DNA of 13,695 nt from CAZUZS01 sp964624795 (GTDB lineage Bacteria > Calditrichota > Calditrichia > RBG-13-44-9): contig CAZUZS010000096.1 of assembly GCA_964624795.1 (NCBI GenBank), forward strand, positions 1 to 13,695, given 5' to 3'. Each line of letters opens with the position of its first letter. Within the stretch, counting starts at the first letter, position 1. This document shows positions 1-7,023 of this stretch, piece after piece. The notes beneath the pieces are model-generated. The model saw nothing but the letters and a program-made list of their open reading frames with translations. It searched no databases and was not told where the DNA came from. The position numbers were made by a program, and so were the translations under genes.

Positions 1-307
1 CCGTAAATCCGCCTTTACCACGACTTTCTGAGGAAATCACACAAAACCATCGCTTCAGAAAAAGAAAAACCTGTCAATAATAGTGTTGAAATGCTGAAAA
101 TAATTGATCGATGTTGCATAAATAAATTAATTATTTGTGGCAAAAAATAATCACTCCTGTTGTTGATTCAGCAAAAGTGAAAGAAGCCGATGGTCAGCAC
201 TATTATCTCCCTTAGCTTAAGTCGTGTCTGTAAATTTGTCTACACCATAAAGCAGACCTGATATTCGCTTCGATCAAAAAATTGTTTCATTAATTTACAT
301 CTTACTG
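1..307. other. Gene-free left edge, downstream of the DUF488 gene
   Basis: AT-rich sequence with no ORF that I can support. One forward frame is open from the left edge for about 25 codons and another for 9, so the tail of a plus-strand gene could end here, but neither resembles a family I know. I see no clear terminator for the minus-strand gene that ends at 308. Confidence 0.5.
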
Positions 308-760
308 TTATTCAAATAGCTCCAGTTGCTGCGGCCGCCAAATTTCATTTTTATCCAGAATATGAATCACCTCCCAGTCTTCTTTTTCAAGTTGTTGCGC
401 AATGAAACGCCGGTGACATCCGGAGGGCATCCGCTCTGCGCAGCAGAATGCCGTATTCGCGTTTGCGGCAAGCCGCTTCAAGCGATTCAGCCCCTCGCCG
501 AACGCCGCGCTTTTCATATACGTTTCATAGCCACCGGTTCGGAATCCACCCAACAATTCGCCAAGCCAACAATATTGTATTCCGTTACTTTCGCAAAGTG
601 CCGCCAGATTTTTCTTTTTAAAATGCTCCAGTTGGCTGGTTGGGAAGCGCCTGACATCCGCTACCTGGCGGATATCAAATTGTTTCAAAATATCGATAAA
701 TTCCGCCGGATCACGCCTGCTTGTGCCAAATGTAAAGACTTTGGTTTTGGGCTCGTTCAT
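308..760 (-). CDS. DUF488 family protein
   Basis: A 150-residue cytosolic protein of the DUF488 family; no reaction is firmly established for the family. The diagnostic blocks appear in order: GTSRR at residues 12-16, DVRRFP at 35-40, LGELLGG at 66-72, and a Cys/His-rich block CCAERMPSGCHRR at 106-118. The paired Cys and His-Arg in the last block are the likely functional residues, and the length is normal for the family. The start is ATG (complement of 758-760). Only a weak purine-rich stretch precedes it, so the start is less certain than the family call. The gene faces away from the ABC transporter operon, with 278 bases between them that must hold both promoters. No partner gene lies beside it, so context adds nothing about its role. 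Confidence 0.9.
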   Translation of the reverse strand: MNEPKTKVFTFGTSRRDPAEFIDILKQFDIRQVADVRRFPTSQLEHFKKKNLAALCESNGIQYCWLGELLGGFRTGGYETYMKSAAFGEGLNRLKRLAANANTAFCCAERMPSGCHRRFIAQQLEKEDWEVIHILDKNEIWRPQQLELFE

Positions 761-1038
761 GGTTTTTCATTCCACTCTATCCGTGCGGTCAGACTTTCCA
801 TTTAAGTAAATACCGGATTTGACCTGAGGTTCCCCGGAAGTTTTAACCCTCATTAAATCAAACAAAAAATCCGGCAGGGGCCACGCATTCCGGAAAACCA
901 AAAAAATGTGGTTTATTTCCATTAAAGGAAATGGTAACTTTGGATTGTCGCAGTTGGATGTTTTCGGAATTTAGTTCTGGGTAACATTATTCATTCTTAC
1001 CCCGTAATAGGAATCAAATTTATGAAAAGGAAAATTTT
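761..1038. other. Divergent intergenic region, DUF488 / ABC operon
   Basis: This segment lies between divergently transcribed genes and should carry a promoter for each, but I could not find a -35/-10 pair good enough to name. A small inverted repeat, ATTTCC (915-920) and GGAAAT (927-932) with a 6-base spacer, sits about 110 bases before the ABC ATPase start and could be an operator half-site pair. The sequence AAAGG at 1026-1030 lies at suitable spacing for the GTG start at 1039. Confidence 0.35.
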
Positions 1039-1989
1039 GTGCAGGCAGTAGAAACCGCAAATCTAACCAAATATTACTCGGGCGGGCGCATTAAAGCGCT
1101 GGAAGATTTTTCACTACAGGTGGAAACAGGAAAAATTTTTAGTTTGCTTGGCCCAAACGGGGCCGGCAAAACAACCTTGATTAAACTCCTGCTGGGAATT
1201 GTTTTCCCTACCCGCGGCGAAGGCAAAATACTGGGAAGCAGCATCAGGGATCATAAAATTCACCGGCGGATCGGCTACCTTGCTGAAAACCACCACTTCC
1301 CCGAATTTCTTCATCCTGAGCAAGTGCTTTATTATTATGGCAAGATTGGCGGAGTGGAAAAATCGGAGCTGCGAAAAAAAATCCCTCAACTCCTTGAACT
1401 TGTAAGATTGAAGGGCTGGGAAAAAACCAAAATTCGTAAATTCTCCAAGGGAATGCTGCAGCGGTTGGGTATCGCGCAAGCGATGATTAATGAGCCTGAC
1501 CTGCTGTTTCTGGACGAGCCCACTGACGGAATCGATCCGGTGGGGAGACGGGAGGTTCGCGATTTGCTGAACCTGCTTCGCGACCGCGGGAAAACCATTT
1601 TTCTGAACTCTCACCTGCTCTCCGAAGTCGAACGAGTTTCCGACGAAATCGCCATTTTGAAGGGAGGGCGCCTCCTGCAGAAAGGCAATGTGCAGGATTT
1701 TATTTCCATGAAAGATCAGTACCAGCTAAAAGTTCAGTTGGAAAAAGACACGTTTTCCAAAATTTGTGAAAGGCTGAAAGTTAGGCTAAACGAGCAAAAC
1801 GGCGCCTACCTGGTTTCGGTGATTGATGACGCACAACTAAACAAACTGATAGATGAGCTGCGTAGTGAGAACGGAATTATCCGGGCCGTTATTCCGCATA
1901 AAATTACGCTGGAAGATTTTTTCATCGAAGTTGTGGAAGACAAGCCGGTCCAGGGGTCGGCTTCCCAAAGGGAGGTAAGCCGGAATTGA
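1039..1989 (+). CDS. ABC transporter ATP-binding protein (exporter type)
   Basis: A 316-residue ATPase that would power the permease encoded next to it. Walker A is GPNGAGKT at 38-45, the Q-loop region is GYLAEN at 79-84, the signature is FSKGMLQRL at 135-143, Walker B is LLFLDEP with catalytic Glu160, and the switch His is at 192. Glu replaces the usual Q-loop Gln, as is common in the NosF/CcmA-like exporter group, so I do not read it as a defect. A C-terminal extension of about 110 residues follows the nucleotide-binding domain. Translation starts at GTG; the ATG at 1022 is out of frame. The stop overlaps the permease start by 4 bases. Substrate is unknown: candidates include a small lipid, peptide or cofactor, and the downstream lipoprotein may be a partner or a client. 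Confidence 0.93.
   Translation: MQAVETANLTKYYSGGRIKALEDFSLQVETGKIFSLLGPNGAGKTTLIKLLLGIVFPTRGEGKILGSSIRDHKIHRRIGYLAENHHFPEFLHPEQVLYYYGKIGGVEKSELRKKIPQLLELVRLKGWEKTKIRKFSKGMLQRLGIAQAMINEPDLLFLDEPTDGIDPVGRREVRDLLNLLRDRGKTIFLNSHLLSEVERVSDEIAILKGGRLLQKGNVQDFISMKDQYQLKVQLEKDTFSKICERLKVRLNEQNGAYLVSVIDDAQLNKLIDELRSENGIIRAVIPHKITLEDFFIEVVEDKPVQGSASQREVSRN
1971..1988 (+). promoter_or_regulatory. Shine-Dalgarno deciding a TTG start
   Basis: GGAGG at 1971-1975 lies 10 bases before TTG at 1986-1988. The upstream gene stops with TGA at 1987-1989, so stop and start overlap as TTGA. The strong site and overlap support the TTG start for the permease and imply translational coupling. Confidence 0.75.
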
Positions 1990-2807
1990 AAACGTTAGCC
2001 ATTATCCAATTGACATTTCGCGAATCGTTTGCCAAAAAAACCTTCATGGCCTTTTTCGGTATCTCCACCCTGGTTTGCCTGCTGTTCATCTTTGCATTAA
2101 ACCTGGACATTGTGAATGGAGTGGAATCATCGGTCTCCCTGTTCGGGAAAGAAGCACCGCACCTGGTGGATCTGGAAAAAATCGTGTGGGGAATTGAAGG
2201 CGGGGTAGCCATTCTGCTTTTCACCGGCGGGCTGTTCATGTCACTATTCGCCACCAGCAATCTCATCCCCAGCCTGGTGCAGGACGGCAATATCGACCTT
2301 CTAATCTCGAAACCGGTCAGCCGCCTGAACATTCTCGCCGGCCGGTTTCTGGGAGCAGTCGCAATCGTAGCGTTCAACGTGTTTTACCTGGTCGCCTTCA
2401 GTTGGGTGATTATTTCACTAAAAACCGGCATGTGGAATTGGGGATTTCTTGTGGCCGGGGTCATCATTGTAGTCACTTTCGCCATCCTCTACACCCTGAT
2501 GACCTTCCTGGGATTGATTACCCGCAGCAGCGCTTTCTCGTTGATGATCACCTACCTGATCCTGTTTTTCAGTCCGCTGCTGCTTCAAAGGGACAAAATT
2601 TACGCGCTGCTCTCCAACAAGATTTACGGTTACATCATCGATGGAATCTATTATATTCTTCCCAAAACCGCTGAATTGGGTGATTTTACACAGAAGATAG
2701 TGCGGGGGGCGCCGGTCACTACGCTCTTCCCCCTGTGGAGTTCTTTACTGTTTGGAATGGGCATGTTTATGATCTCGCAGCTAATTTTTTCCAAGAAAAA
2801 CTTTTAG
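1986..2807 (+). CDS. ABC-2 type transporter permease
   Basis: A 273-residue inner-membrane protein with about six membrane segments, near residues 17-38, 72-92, 115-140, 148-172, 176-196 and 243-263. The layout and the run ISKPVSRLNILAGRFLGA after the second segment are typical of NosY-like ABC-2 permeases, where a short cytosolic stretch docks on the ATPase. It overlaps the ATPase gene by 4 bases and is the obvious membrane half of the same transporter, probably working as a dimer with two ATPase copies. The fifth segment is followed by a hydrophilic loop (about 198-240) that probably faces the periplasm. No substrate can be read from the sequence. Confidence 0.88.
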   Translation: MKTLAIIQLTFRESFAKKTFMAFFGISTLVCLLFIFALNLDIVNGVESSVSLFGKEAPHLVDLEKIVWGIEGGVAILLFTGGLFMSLFATSNLIPSLVQDGNIDLLISKPVSRLNILAGRFLGAVAIVAFNVFYLVAFSWVIISLKTGMWNWGFLVAGVIIVVTFAILYTLMTFLGLITRSSAFSLMITYLILFFSPLLLQRDKIYALLSNKIYGYIIDGIYYILPKTAELGDFTQKIVRGAPVTTLFPLWSSLLFGMGMFMISQLIFSKKNF

Positions 2808-2816
2808 GAGGACGCA

Positions 2817-3809
2817 ATGAAAAAGAACCTGGTTGTATTTGGCCTGCTTGTTATTTTTGCCATTTTATCGCTGCAATGCGCGAAAGAAAAGATGGAGCCG
2901 CTCTCCGACCAGATGAAACAGGAGTTGGCGATTCTTCCTGCCGGCGCAGCAGGAGTGGGCTTTGTCAATATTGAAGCGGTTAAGGCAAGCCCCTTCACGT
3001 CCGATTTCAAGGAGTCGTGGTATAAAAAACCTTACCACGACAAAGATTACCAGGAATTCCTTGACTCGACCGGACTGGATATTGAGAAGGATGTAGACAA
3101 AATTTTTGTCAGTTTTATGCCGTCCGCTACAGAGGAAAAACCGGAAGGGGTGGTGGTCGTTTACGGCACGTTCGATCCACAAAGGATCGTAGATTATGTA
3201 TCCCGAAAAGATGACAAGCACGAGATTTCTTCCGAAAGCTACAATGATTTCACCATTTACAAGGCCGGGAAAAAAGAAATCAATTTCTGTTTTCCGGATA
3301 ATTCCCATTTTGTTTTCGGAAGCGAAATGCTGGTTAGAAAGCTGCTGGACAATTTCGCCAATAAAAGCGCGAAACCGGAAGTGGATCCGCAGTTGCTAAA
3401 AAGGGTGAACGCGCTTGCCTACAAAAATGACGCCTGGTTCACACTGAACACCCAGCCGTTCATGGACCGCATTTTTTCCAAAATGGAAGGCCACCCACAG
3501 GCGCAGCGATTTGAAGGCCTGAAGTCGCTTCAGCAGATGTATTTCTCCATGAAATTTGCAAAAGATCTGCGATTTTCCGGAGTTGGCGATTTTGATGACG
3601 AACAAAAGGCAAAACTATTCCGCGAGGCGGTTAAAGGATTCATTGCAACCGCCAAGCTTACTATGAGCAATGACCGTGATGCAGTTGATGCGCTGAATAA
3701 AATTGAAGTTGATCAGGACGGCAATCAGCTAAAAGTCAAATTTGATCTTACGCAGGAAGATGTGGCAAAACTCCAGAAGGCGAAAAAAGAGATAGCCGTT
3801 TTGCGTTAA
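2817..3809 (+). CDS. Uncharacterised lipoprotein in the ABC operon
   Basis: A 330-residue exported protein that I cannot assign to a named function. Residues 1-20 are a signal peptide (Lys-Lys, then a hydrophobic core) leading to Cys21. The bases of the lipobox (LSLQC) are loose, with Gln just before Cys, so lipidation is likely but not certain. The mature part begins with LPAGAAGVGFVNIEAV, then a segment of the type 'DSTGLDIEKDVDKIFVSF' and a later 'FDPQRIVDYV'. I have seen this pattern in large surface or periplasmic proteins of unknown role, loosely DUF3352-like. There are no membrane helices after the signal and no catalytic motif. The GGAGG site (2807-2811) shares its first base with the permease stop, so the gene is coupled to the transporter. 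It ends just before a terminator and is the last gene of the operon. Confidence 0.8.
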   Translation: MKKNLVVFGLLVIFAILSLQCAKEKMEPLSDQMKQELAILPAGAAGVGFVNIEAVKASPFTSDFKESWYKKPYHDKDYQEFLDSTGLDIEKDVDKIFVSFMPSATEEKPEGVVVVYGTFDPQRIVDYVSRKDDKHEISSESYNDFTIYKAGKKEINFCFPDNSHFVFGSEMLVRKLLDNFANKSAKPEVDPQLLKRVNALAYKNDAWFTLNTQPFMDRIFSKMEGHPQAQRFEGLKSLQQMYFSMKFAKDLRFSGVGDFDDEQKAKLFREAVKGFIATAKLTMSNDRDAVDALNKIEVDQDGNQLKVKFDLTQEDVAKLQKAKKEIAVLR

Positions 3810-3866
3810 TCCTGCAATTGAAAAACGAACGCACGCAATGTGTGCGATCTTTCATATAGTGATACA

Positions 3867-3910
3867 AGCGCCATATTCATGGTAACCACCTGTGATTATG
3901 GCGCTTTTTT
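3867..3910 (+). terminator. Intrinsic terminator of the ABC/lipoprotein operon
   Basis: A perfect 9-bp stem, AGCGCCATA (3867-3875) with TATGGCGCT (3897-3905), encloses a 21-base loop and runs straight into six T (3905-3910). It lies 57 bases after the lipoprotein stop. The loop is long but the T-run abuts the stem. Confidence 0.8.
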
Positions 3911-4253
3911 AAATCAAAATTCTGAACGCCAAGCCCCGGTCGGCCATCTCCAATCGGATAATGAAAATTTGCCGCTTCTCACCCCTGGTAGAAGATTGTT
4001 CTGCTTTGAATTCCAGGGAATAATTTGTCTCACATCTAAGAAAAATGGTTACCCAAATCGGCGGTTTCACCTCCAAAACTGTGTTGTTTTCATTTTGAAA
4101 TAATTATTTGAATCCGCACCACGAAATCCGCGGTCATATCAATAGAGTTAGACACTTGCCCGAAACACTTCACCAACTGTTGGGAGGTGAAATCGGCCTT
4201 TCAATCCGCCGTGAACGGCACGTCACTCAAATTTCATTCGGTAAATATTTCGC
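3911..4253. other. Gene-free stretch with a distant inverted repeat
   Basis: No supportable gene. The ORF at 3840-4103 runs through the terminator hairpin and has no ribosome binding site, so I discard it. Segments 4060-4074 and 4183-4197 are inverted copies matching at 13 of 15 positions, 108 bases apart. The octamer AAATCGGC also recurs directly at 4055 and 4190. I saw no clear target-site duplication. Confidence 0.4.
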
Positions 4254-4298
4254 AAGTCCAAAATAGGACTTGACAAACCCATTCTATTATGGTAAAAT
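4254..4298 (+). promoter_or_regulatory. Consensus sigma-70 promoter with operator-like repeat
   Basis: TTGACA (4270-4275) and TAAAAT (4293-4298) are separated by exactly 17 bases, so the -35 is perfect and the -10 differs at one position. A perfect inverted repeat, AAGTCC (4254-4259) and GGACTT (4266-4271), overlaps the -35 box by two bases, as expected of a repressor site. Transcription would start near 4305. The first supportable gene is 470 bases further on, so the transcript is either a long leader or a separate RNA. Confidence 0.7.
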
Positions 4299-4304
4299 GT
4301 TTGT

Positions 4305-4540
4305 GTAACCAAAGGATCAGAGAAACCGCTTTGGCAAACATTAATCAACCTGATATGCAACTAACACTTGTAGTCTGCCGAAAAACTCACCTTTTCTCGC
4401 AATGTTGTTTCAGGCAAGGCCATTTCCTCTAATATGGGTTTCCCGGCGACGCCGGCGGGAGGCTCTGCGAAAGGCAGGGAAGCATCGCCTGTCGAGATTA
4501 TCATTTCTTTTTATGCGTGATTCGGATTTTTCCGATCCGC
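4305..4540 (+). ncRNA. Candidate structured RNA (leader or small RNA)
   Basis: Downstream of the promoter at 4270-4298 a GC-rich island (about 4436-4495) stands out from AT-rich surroundings. It can fold as a branched structure: a closing helix CAGGC/GCCTG (4411-4415 with 4487-4491), an arm from TCCC (4441-4444) with GGGA (4457-4460), and an arm CTCTGC (4463-4468) with GCAGGG (4474-4479) around a GAAAG loop. A further hairpin lies at 4519-4537 but lacks a T-run. No known riboswitch or small RNA consensus was recognised. The call rests on promoter plus foldability only. Confidence 0.3.
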
Positions 4541-4772
4541 CATCGAACTATTGAAAATATGTTTCAGCAGCAAGAATTTAATGCAGGGCTAATAGGCTCT
4601 CCGCAAATTCTGAAAGATCTGTATGATATGCAAATCATCAATTTGTAGGTAAAAACGGGCTTCGCATCCGGAATGCATCAAATCCAAATTAGACCACAAG
4701 TTACCTGACTGCTTTCACCTTATTTAAATTCGAAGGAAACCAATTATCAACCAACAAATTAAGGAGAATCGT

Positions 4773-5384
4773 ATGAATCAGCTCTCAATTGGTGGAATTA
4801 TTACAAATGCAATCCAAATCGGCCTGAAAAATATGGCCTCAATCATTGGCGCCGTGATTCTTTGGGTGGTTACAATTTGGATCCCCTATCTCAATGTTGG
4901 GACTTCTATCGCCCTGGTCGGGATGGTGGTTGCCATCAGCAAGGGCGGCATTATATCGCCCCTTGAAATTTTTGACGGGAAATATCGCAAGAATATGGGC
5001 GAATTTTTCCTGTTAATCGGATTTATACAAATCGGGGTATTCGCCGGATTTATGTTTGCGATCATACCGGGCATCGTCATCAGCATTGCCTGGGGGCAAG
5101 CCATTTTTCTACTGATCGATAAGAACATGAATCCCACTGAAGCAATTACTATGAGCAACAAGATAACTTACGGAAAGAAGTGGACAATTTTCCTCGCATA
5201 TTTTGTGCTTTCCATCGGGTTCTTCATCGTTATCCTGATTCTTACAAAAATATTTGGCGCCATCTGGGGTTTTCTTGGCGCACTGGTTGGTTTTGCAGCA
5301 TACATTGCCATGTTGTGCATCATGATGGCCGCCGCCGCCTACATTTATGGCGAGCTCAGCCAGGGCATCGGCGCAACCGAATAA
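4773..5384 (+). CDS. Small multi-pass membrane protein, DUF975-like
   Basis: A 203-residue integral membrane protein with hydrophobic segments near residues 22-58, 78-115, 136-158 and 162-190. I could not assign a function. The block IPGIVISIAWGQAIFLLIDK (98-117) followed by NPTEAITMSNKITYGKKW (120-137) matches the style of DUF975/glycerophosphodiesterase-type membrane domains, in which a Pro-Gly turn and a 'P.EAI..S....G.KW' loop are conserved. AAGGAG at 4761-4766 is well spaced before the ATG. The gene stands alone, with a long leader upstream and a strong hairpin after its stop. It may be transcribed from the promoter at 4270-4298. No signal peptide or soluble domain is present. Confidence 0.75.
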   Translation: MNQLSIGGIITNAIQIGLKNMASIIGAVILWVVTIWIPYLNVGTSIALVGMVVAISKGGIISPLEIFDGKYRKNMGEFFLLIGFIQIGVFAGFMFAIIPGIVISIAWGQAIFLLIDKNMNPTEAITMSNKITYGKKWTIFLAYFVLSIGFFIVILILTKIFGAIWGFLGALVGFAAYIAMLCIMMAAAAYIYGELSQGIGATE

Positions 5385-5410
5385 ACCGTTTTAAAAAATC
5401 ATAGTCCTCT

Positions 5411-5451
5411 CCTGCCCGCCGCGGTTTTTAACCGGCGGGCAGGATGCTTTT
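5411..5451 (+). terminator. GC-rich hairpin after the membrane protein gene
   Basis: CCTGCCCGCC (5411-5420) pairs perfectly with GGCGGGCAGG (5434-5443), and an inner GGTT/AACC can extend the helix past a two-base bulge. A short T-run (5448-5451) follows after four bases. It lies 26 bases beyond the stop codon. The stem is very stable but the T-run is weak. Confidence 0.65.
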
Positions 5452-5699
5452 AATATCCAATTCTGTAAGATATTTTTATTTGGTAATTGCTTTCAGGCGC
5501 ATTCTGCACAATGAAGCGAACAGGGCTCCCTGGGTAGCTGGTGTTCGGACAACCAAATGAACGTATTCCAACCGTGCCAGTCATTCGGCTTTTGCTATCT
5601 AAAAGCCGCAATCGGTACATTCTGAGTATCAAAATTTATTTTTATGATTATGCCGCTTGCTCAGCAAGACGAATAAATAGTGGCTAGTCAGAACTTTGA
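5452..5699. other. Gene-poor spacer
   Basis: No gene called. A 60-codon minus-strand ORF (5632-5450) has no Shine-Dalgarno sequence and no family resemblance that I recognise. Confidence 0.4.
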
Positions 5700-5755
5700 C
5701 CCCACCCCCTTGCCCCCTCCCCTAATGCATTAGGGGAGGGGGTTGGGGGGAAGGG
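5700..5755. repeat. Perfect palindrome with G-runs on both strands
   Basis: Positions 5713-5742 are a 30-base perfect palindrome with no loop: the left arm is C5-T-C4-TAATG and the right arm is its exact complement. Beyond a 3-base interruption on each side, C5 (5705-5709) can pair with G-run 5746-5750. The plus strand has G-runs of 4, 5, 6 and 3 (5733-5755) separated by 1-2 bases. The minus strand has runs of 4, 5, 5 and 4 (complement of 5700-5722). It resembles dispersed intergenic palindromes of other bacteria. A single copy lies in this window. Confidence 0.75.
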
Positions 5756-5872
5756 TTAAGCATGAAGCCATTCCATATTCTTCGAAATAAATACAATTCG
5801 CTGAGCATAGTACATAATCATTTTTATTTTTGTAGATTCCCTCCGCAAGAAAAGTTTGGTGACCATCGGACA

Positions 5873-5907
5873 ACTGATCATTGTTCATTGATTATTGATC
5901 ACTGATC
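5873..5907. repeat. Five tandem heptamers, consensus AYTGATC
   Basis: Five head-to-tail 7-base units fill 5873-5907 exactly: ACTGATC, ATTGTTC, ATTGATT, ATTGATC, ACTGATC. The outer two are identical, and three contain GATC. The array ends 28 bases before the -35 box at 5936. It may be a regulator-binding array or just a simple-sequence repeat. Confidence 0.7.
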
Positions 5908-5935
5908 GCGATTTTCCACAAATAAAAAATTTCTC

Positions 5936-5965
5936 TTGACATAAATATTTCCTTATTTGTAAAAT
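5936..5965 (+). promoter_or_regulatory. Consensus sigma-70 promoter upstream of the K+ channel
   Basis: TTGACA (5936-5941) and TAAAAT (5960-5965) are separated by 18 bases. An A/T-rich run (about 5920-5933) just upstream could act as an UP element. The -10 and following bases (TAAAATGTTT) are identical to those of the promoter at 4270-4298. The next supportable gene starts 285 bases on. Confidence 0.65.
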
Positions 5966-6249
5966 GTTTTCGTTCCATTGGATTAGCAAAGCGACAGCCC
6001 AAAAAATGTAAATAATTTTGATTTGCAATAAATGCGGTTCGTTTTGTTAAATTGATTTTATGAGCACATCCATAACGGAAATTTGTATGGCTCCAATAAT
6101 CAACGGATTTAACAATTTAAAAAAAGAAAAGCGCCCCAGGCCGTGTCCAGCTTAGAATTTCTGAAGCCGGAGATATGGATATCATCCGCTTTCCGTCAGC
6201 TTTTCATCGAGCTGCGGCGACATGGAACTAATAGAAAAGTAGGTAAACA
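5966..6249 (+). other. Long leader of the channel gene
   Basis: The sequence between the promoter and the channel start has no gene that I support. A 31-codon ORF (6060-6155) lacks a ribosome binding site. A small hairpin CAGCT/AGCTG occurs around 6198-6215. The channel ATG at 6250 is preceded only by a weak AGGT (6240-6243). Confidence 0.35.
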
Positions 6250-6969
6250 ATGTTGAAATTAAAGATCAAGAGAATTGTCGAAGAAAGCGATTTTGCAGCA
6301 GGAAAAGCCTTTGATCTGGTCATTCAATCTTTGATCATCATCTCACTAATTTCTTTTTCCATTGAAACGCTTCCCGAACTGAAACCGGCCCCACGTGAAA
6401 TCCTAACTTTGATCGAAATCATTACGGTCATAATATTTTCGCTCGAATATATTTTGCGTATTTGGGTGGCAGACAGGAAACTGGCTTTTATTTTTAGTTT
6501 TTACGGATTGATCGATTTATTAGCGATACTACCATTTTATGTCGCCAGAGGAATTGATCTGAGATCGATAAGAATATTTCGGCTATTCCGGCTCTTTAGA
6601 ACCCTTAAAATTTTAAGATATAGCCGAGCCATAAAACGATTTTACTCTGCATTTAAAATGGTAAGGGAAGAATTGATCCTTTTTCTCATTGCCACTTCGT
6701 TTCTGATTTTCATCTCCTCCGTTGGCATTTATTATTTCGAGAATTCTGCTCAGCCGGATAAATTCCAATCTGTGTTCCATTCTCTGTGGTGGTCCGTTGC
6801 TACATTAACGACGGTTGGATACGGGGATGTTTATCCGGTGACGGTCGGCGGAAAAATATTCACGTTTTTTATGCTGATAGCAGGGTTGGGAATAATTGCA
6901 GTTCCCACGGGATTGATCGCCTCGGCATTGACCAGGTGCCTACAAGAAGAAAAAATTGAAAAACAGTGA
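6250..6969 (+). CDS. Voltage-gated potassium channel (six-helix ion transporter)
   Basis: A 239-residue inner-membrane channel subunit, probably active as a tetramer that lets K+ pass in response to membrane voltage. Helices are S1 near 20-38, S2 51-70, S3 80-98, S4 104-124, S5 142-163, the pore loop 175-196 and S6 200-226. The selectivity filter is TTVGYGD (187-193), the K+ signature. S4 carries seven basic residues at every third position (105, 108, 111, 114, 117, 120, 123), a full voltage sensor. S2 and S3 hold acidic counter-charges (Glu66, Asp89). There is no RCK or cyclic-nucleotide domain: the chain ends about 13 residues after S6. It resembles short KvAP-like prokaryotic Kv channels. 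The coding sequence looks more AT-rich than the Tol genes, which could mean transfer or simply membrane-codon bias. Confidence 0.92.
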   Translation: MLKLKIKRIVEESDFAAGKAFDLVIQSLIIISLISFSIETLPELKPAPREILTLIEIITVIIFSLEYILRIWVADRKLAFIFSFYGLIDLLAILPFYVARGIDLRSIRIFRLFRLFRTLKILRYSRAIKRFYSAFKMVREELILFLIATSFLIFISSVGIYYFENSAQPDKFQSVFHSLWWSVATLTTVGYGDVYPVTVGGKIFTFFMLIAGLGIIAVPTGLIASALTRCLQEEKIEKQ

Positions 6970-7023
6970 TTTCTCCGGATGATGCAGGCTTCCCCAAGAT
7001 TGGGCTAAAAAACTACCTCATTC

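Noticed and set aside
1..80. Tail of an upstream gene at the left edge
   Set aside because: Two short open frames exist but both are too short, and without homology neither can be preferred.
1321..1330. Q-loop Gln replaced by Glu in the ABC ATPase, suspected loss of function
   Set aside because: Glu around this position is common in the exporter subfamily, and all other ATPase motifs are intact.
3840..4103. 87-codon plus-strand ORF after the lipoprotein gene
   Set aside because: It runs through a strong intrinsic terminator hairpin, has no ribosome binding site and shows no protein-family pattern.
4436..4495. GC-rich island considered as a known riboswitch (cobalamin, fluoride, c-di-GMP, SAM) or SRP RNA
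   Set aside because: None of the conserved cores I know for those classes is present. Only a generic fold can be claimed.
5450..5632. 60-codon minus-strand ORF
   Set aside because: No Shine-Dalgarno sequence upstream and no family resemblance. It also begins right beside the terminator of the 4773 gene.
6060..6155. 31-codon ORF in the leader of the K+ channel gene
   Set aside because: No ribosome binding site, and the product is not recognisable. It was considered as an upstream regulatory ORF but nothing supports translation.
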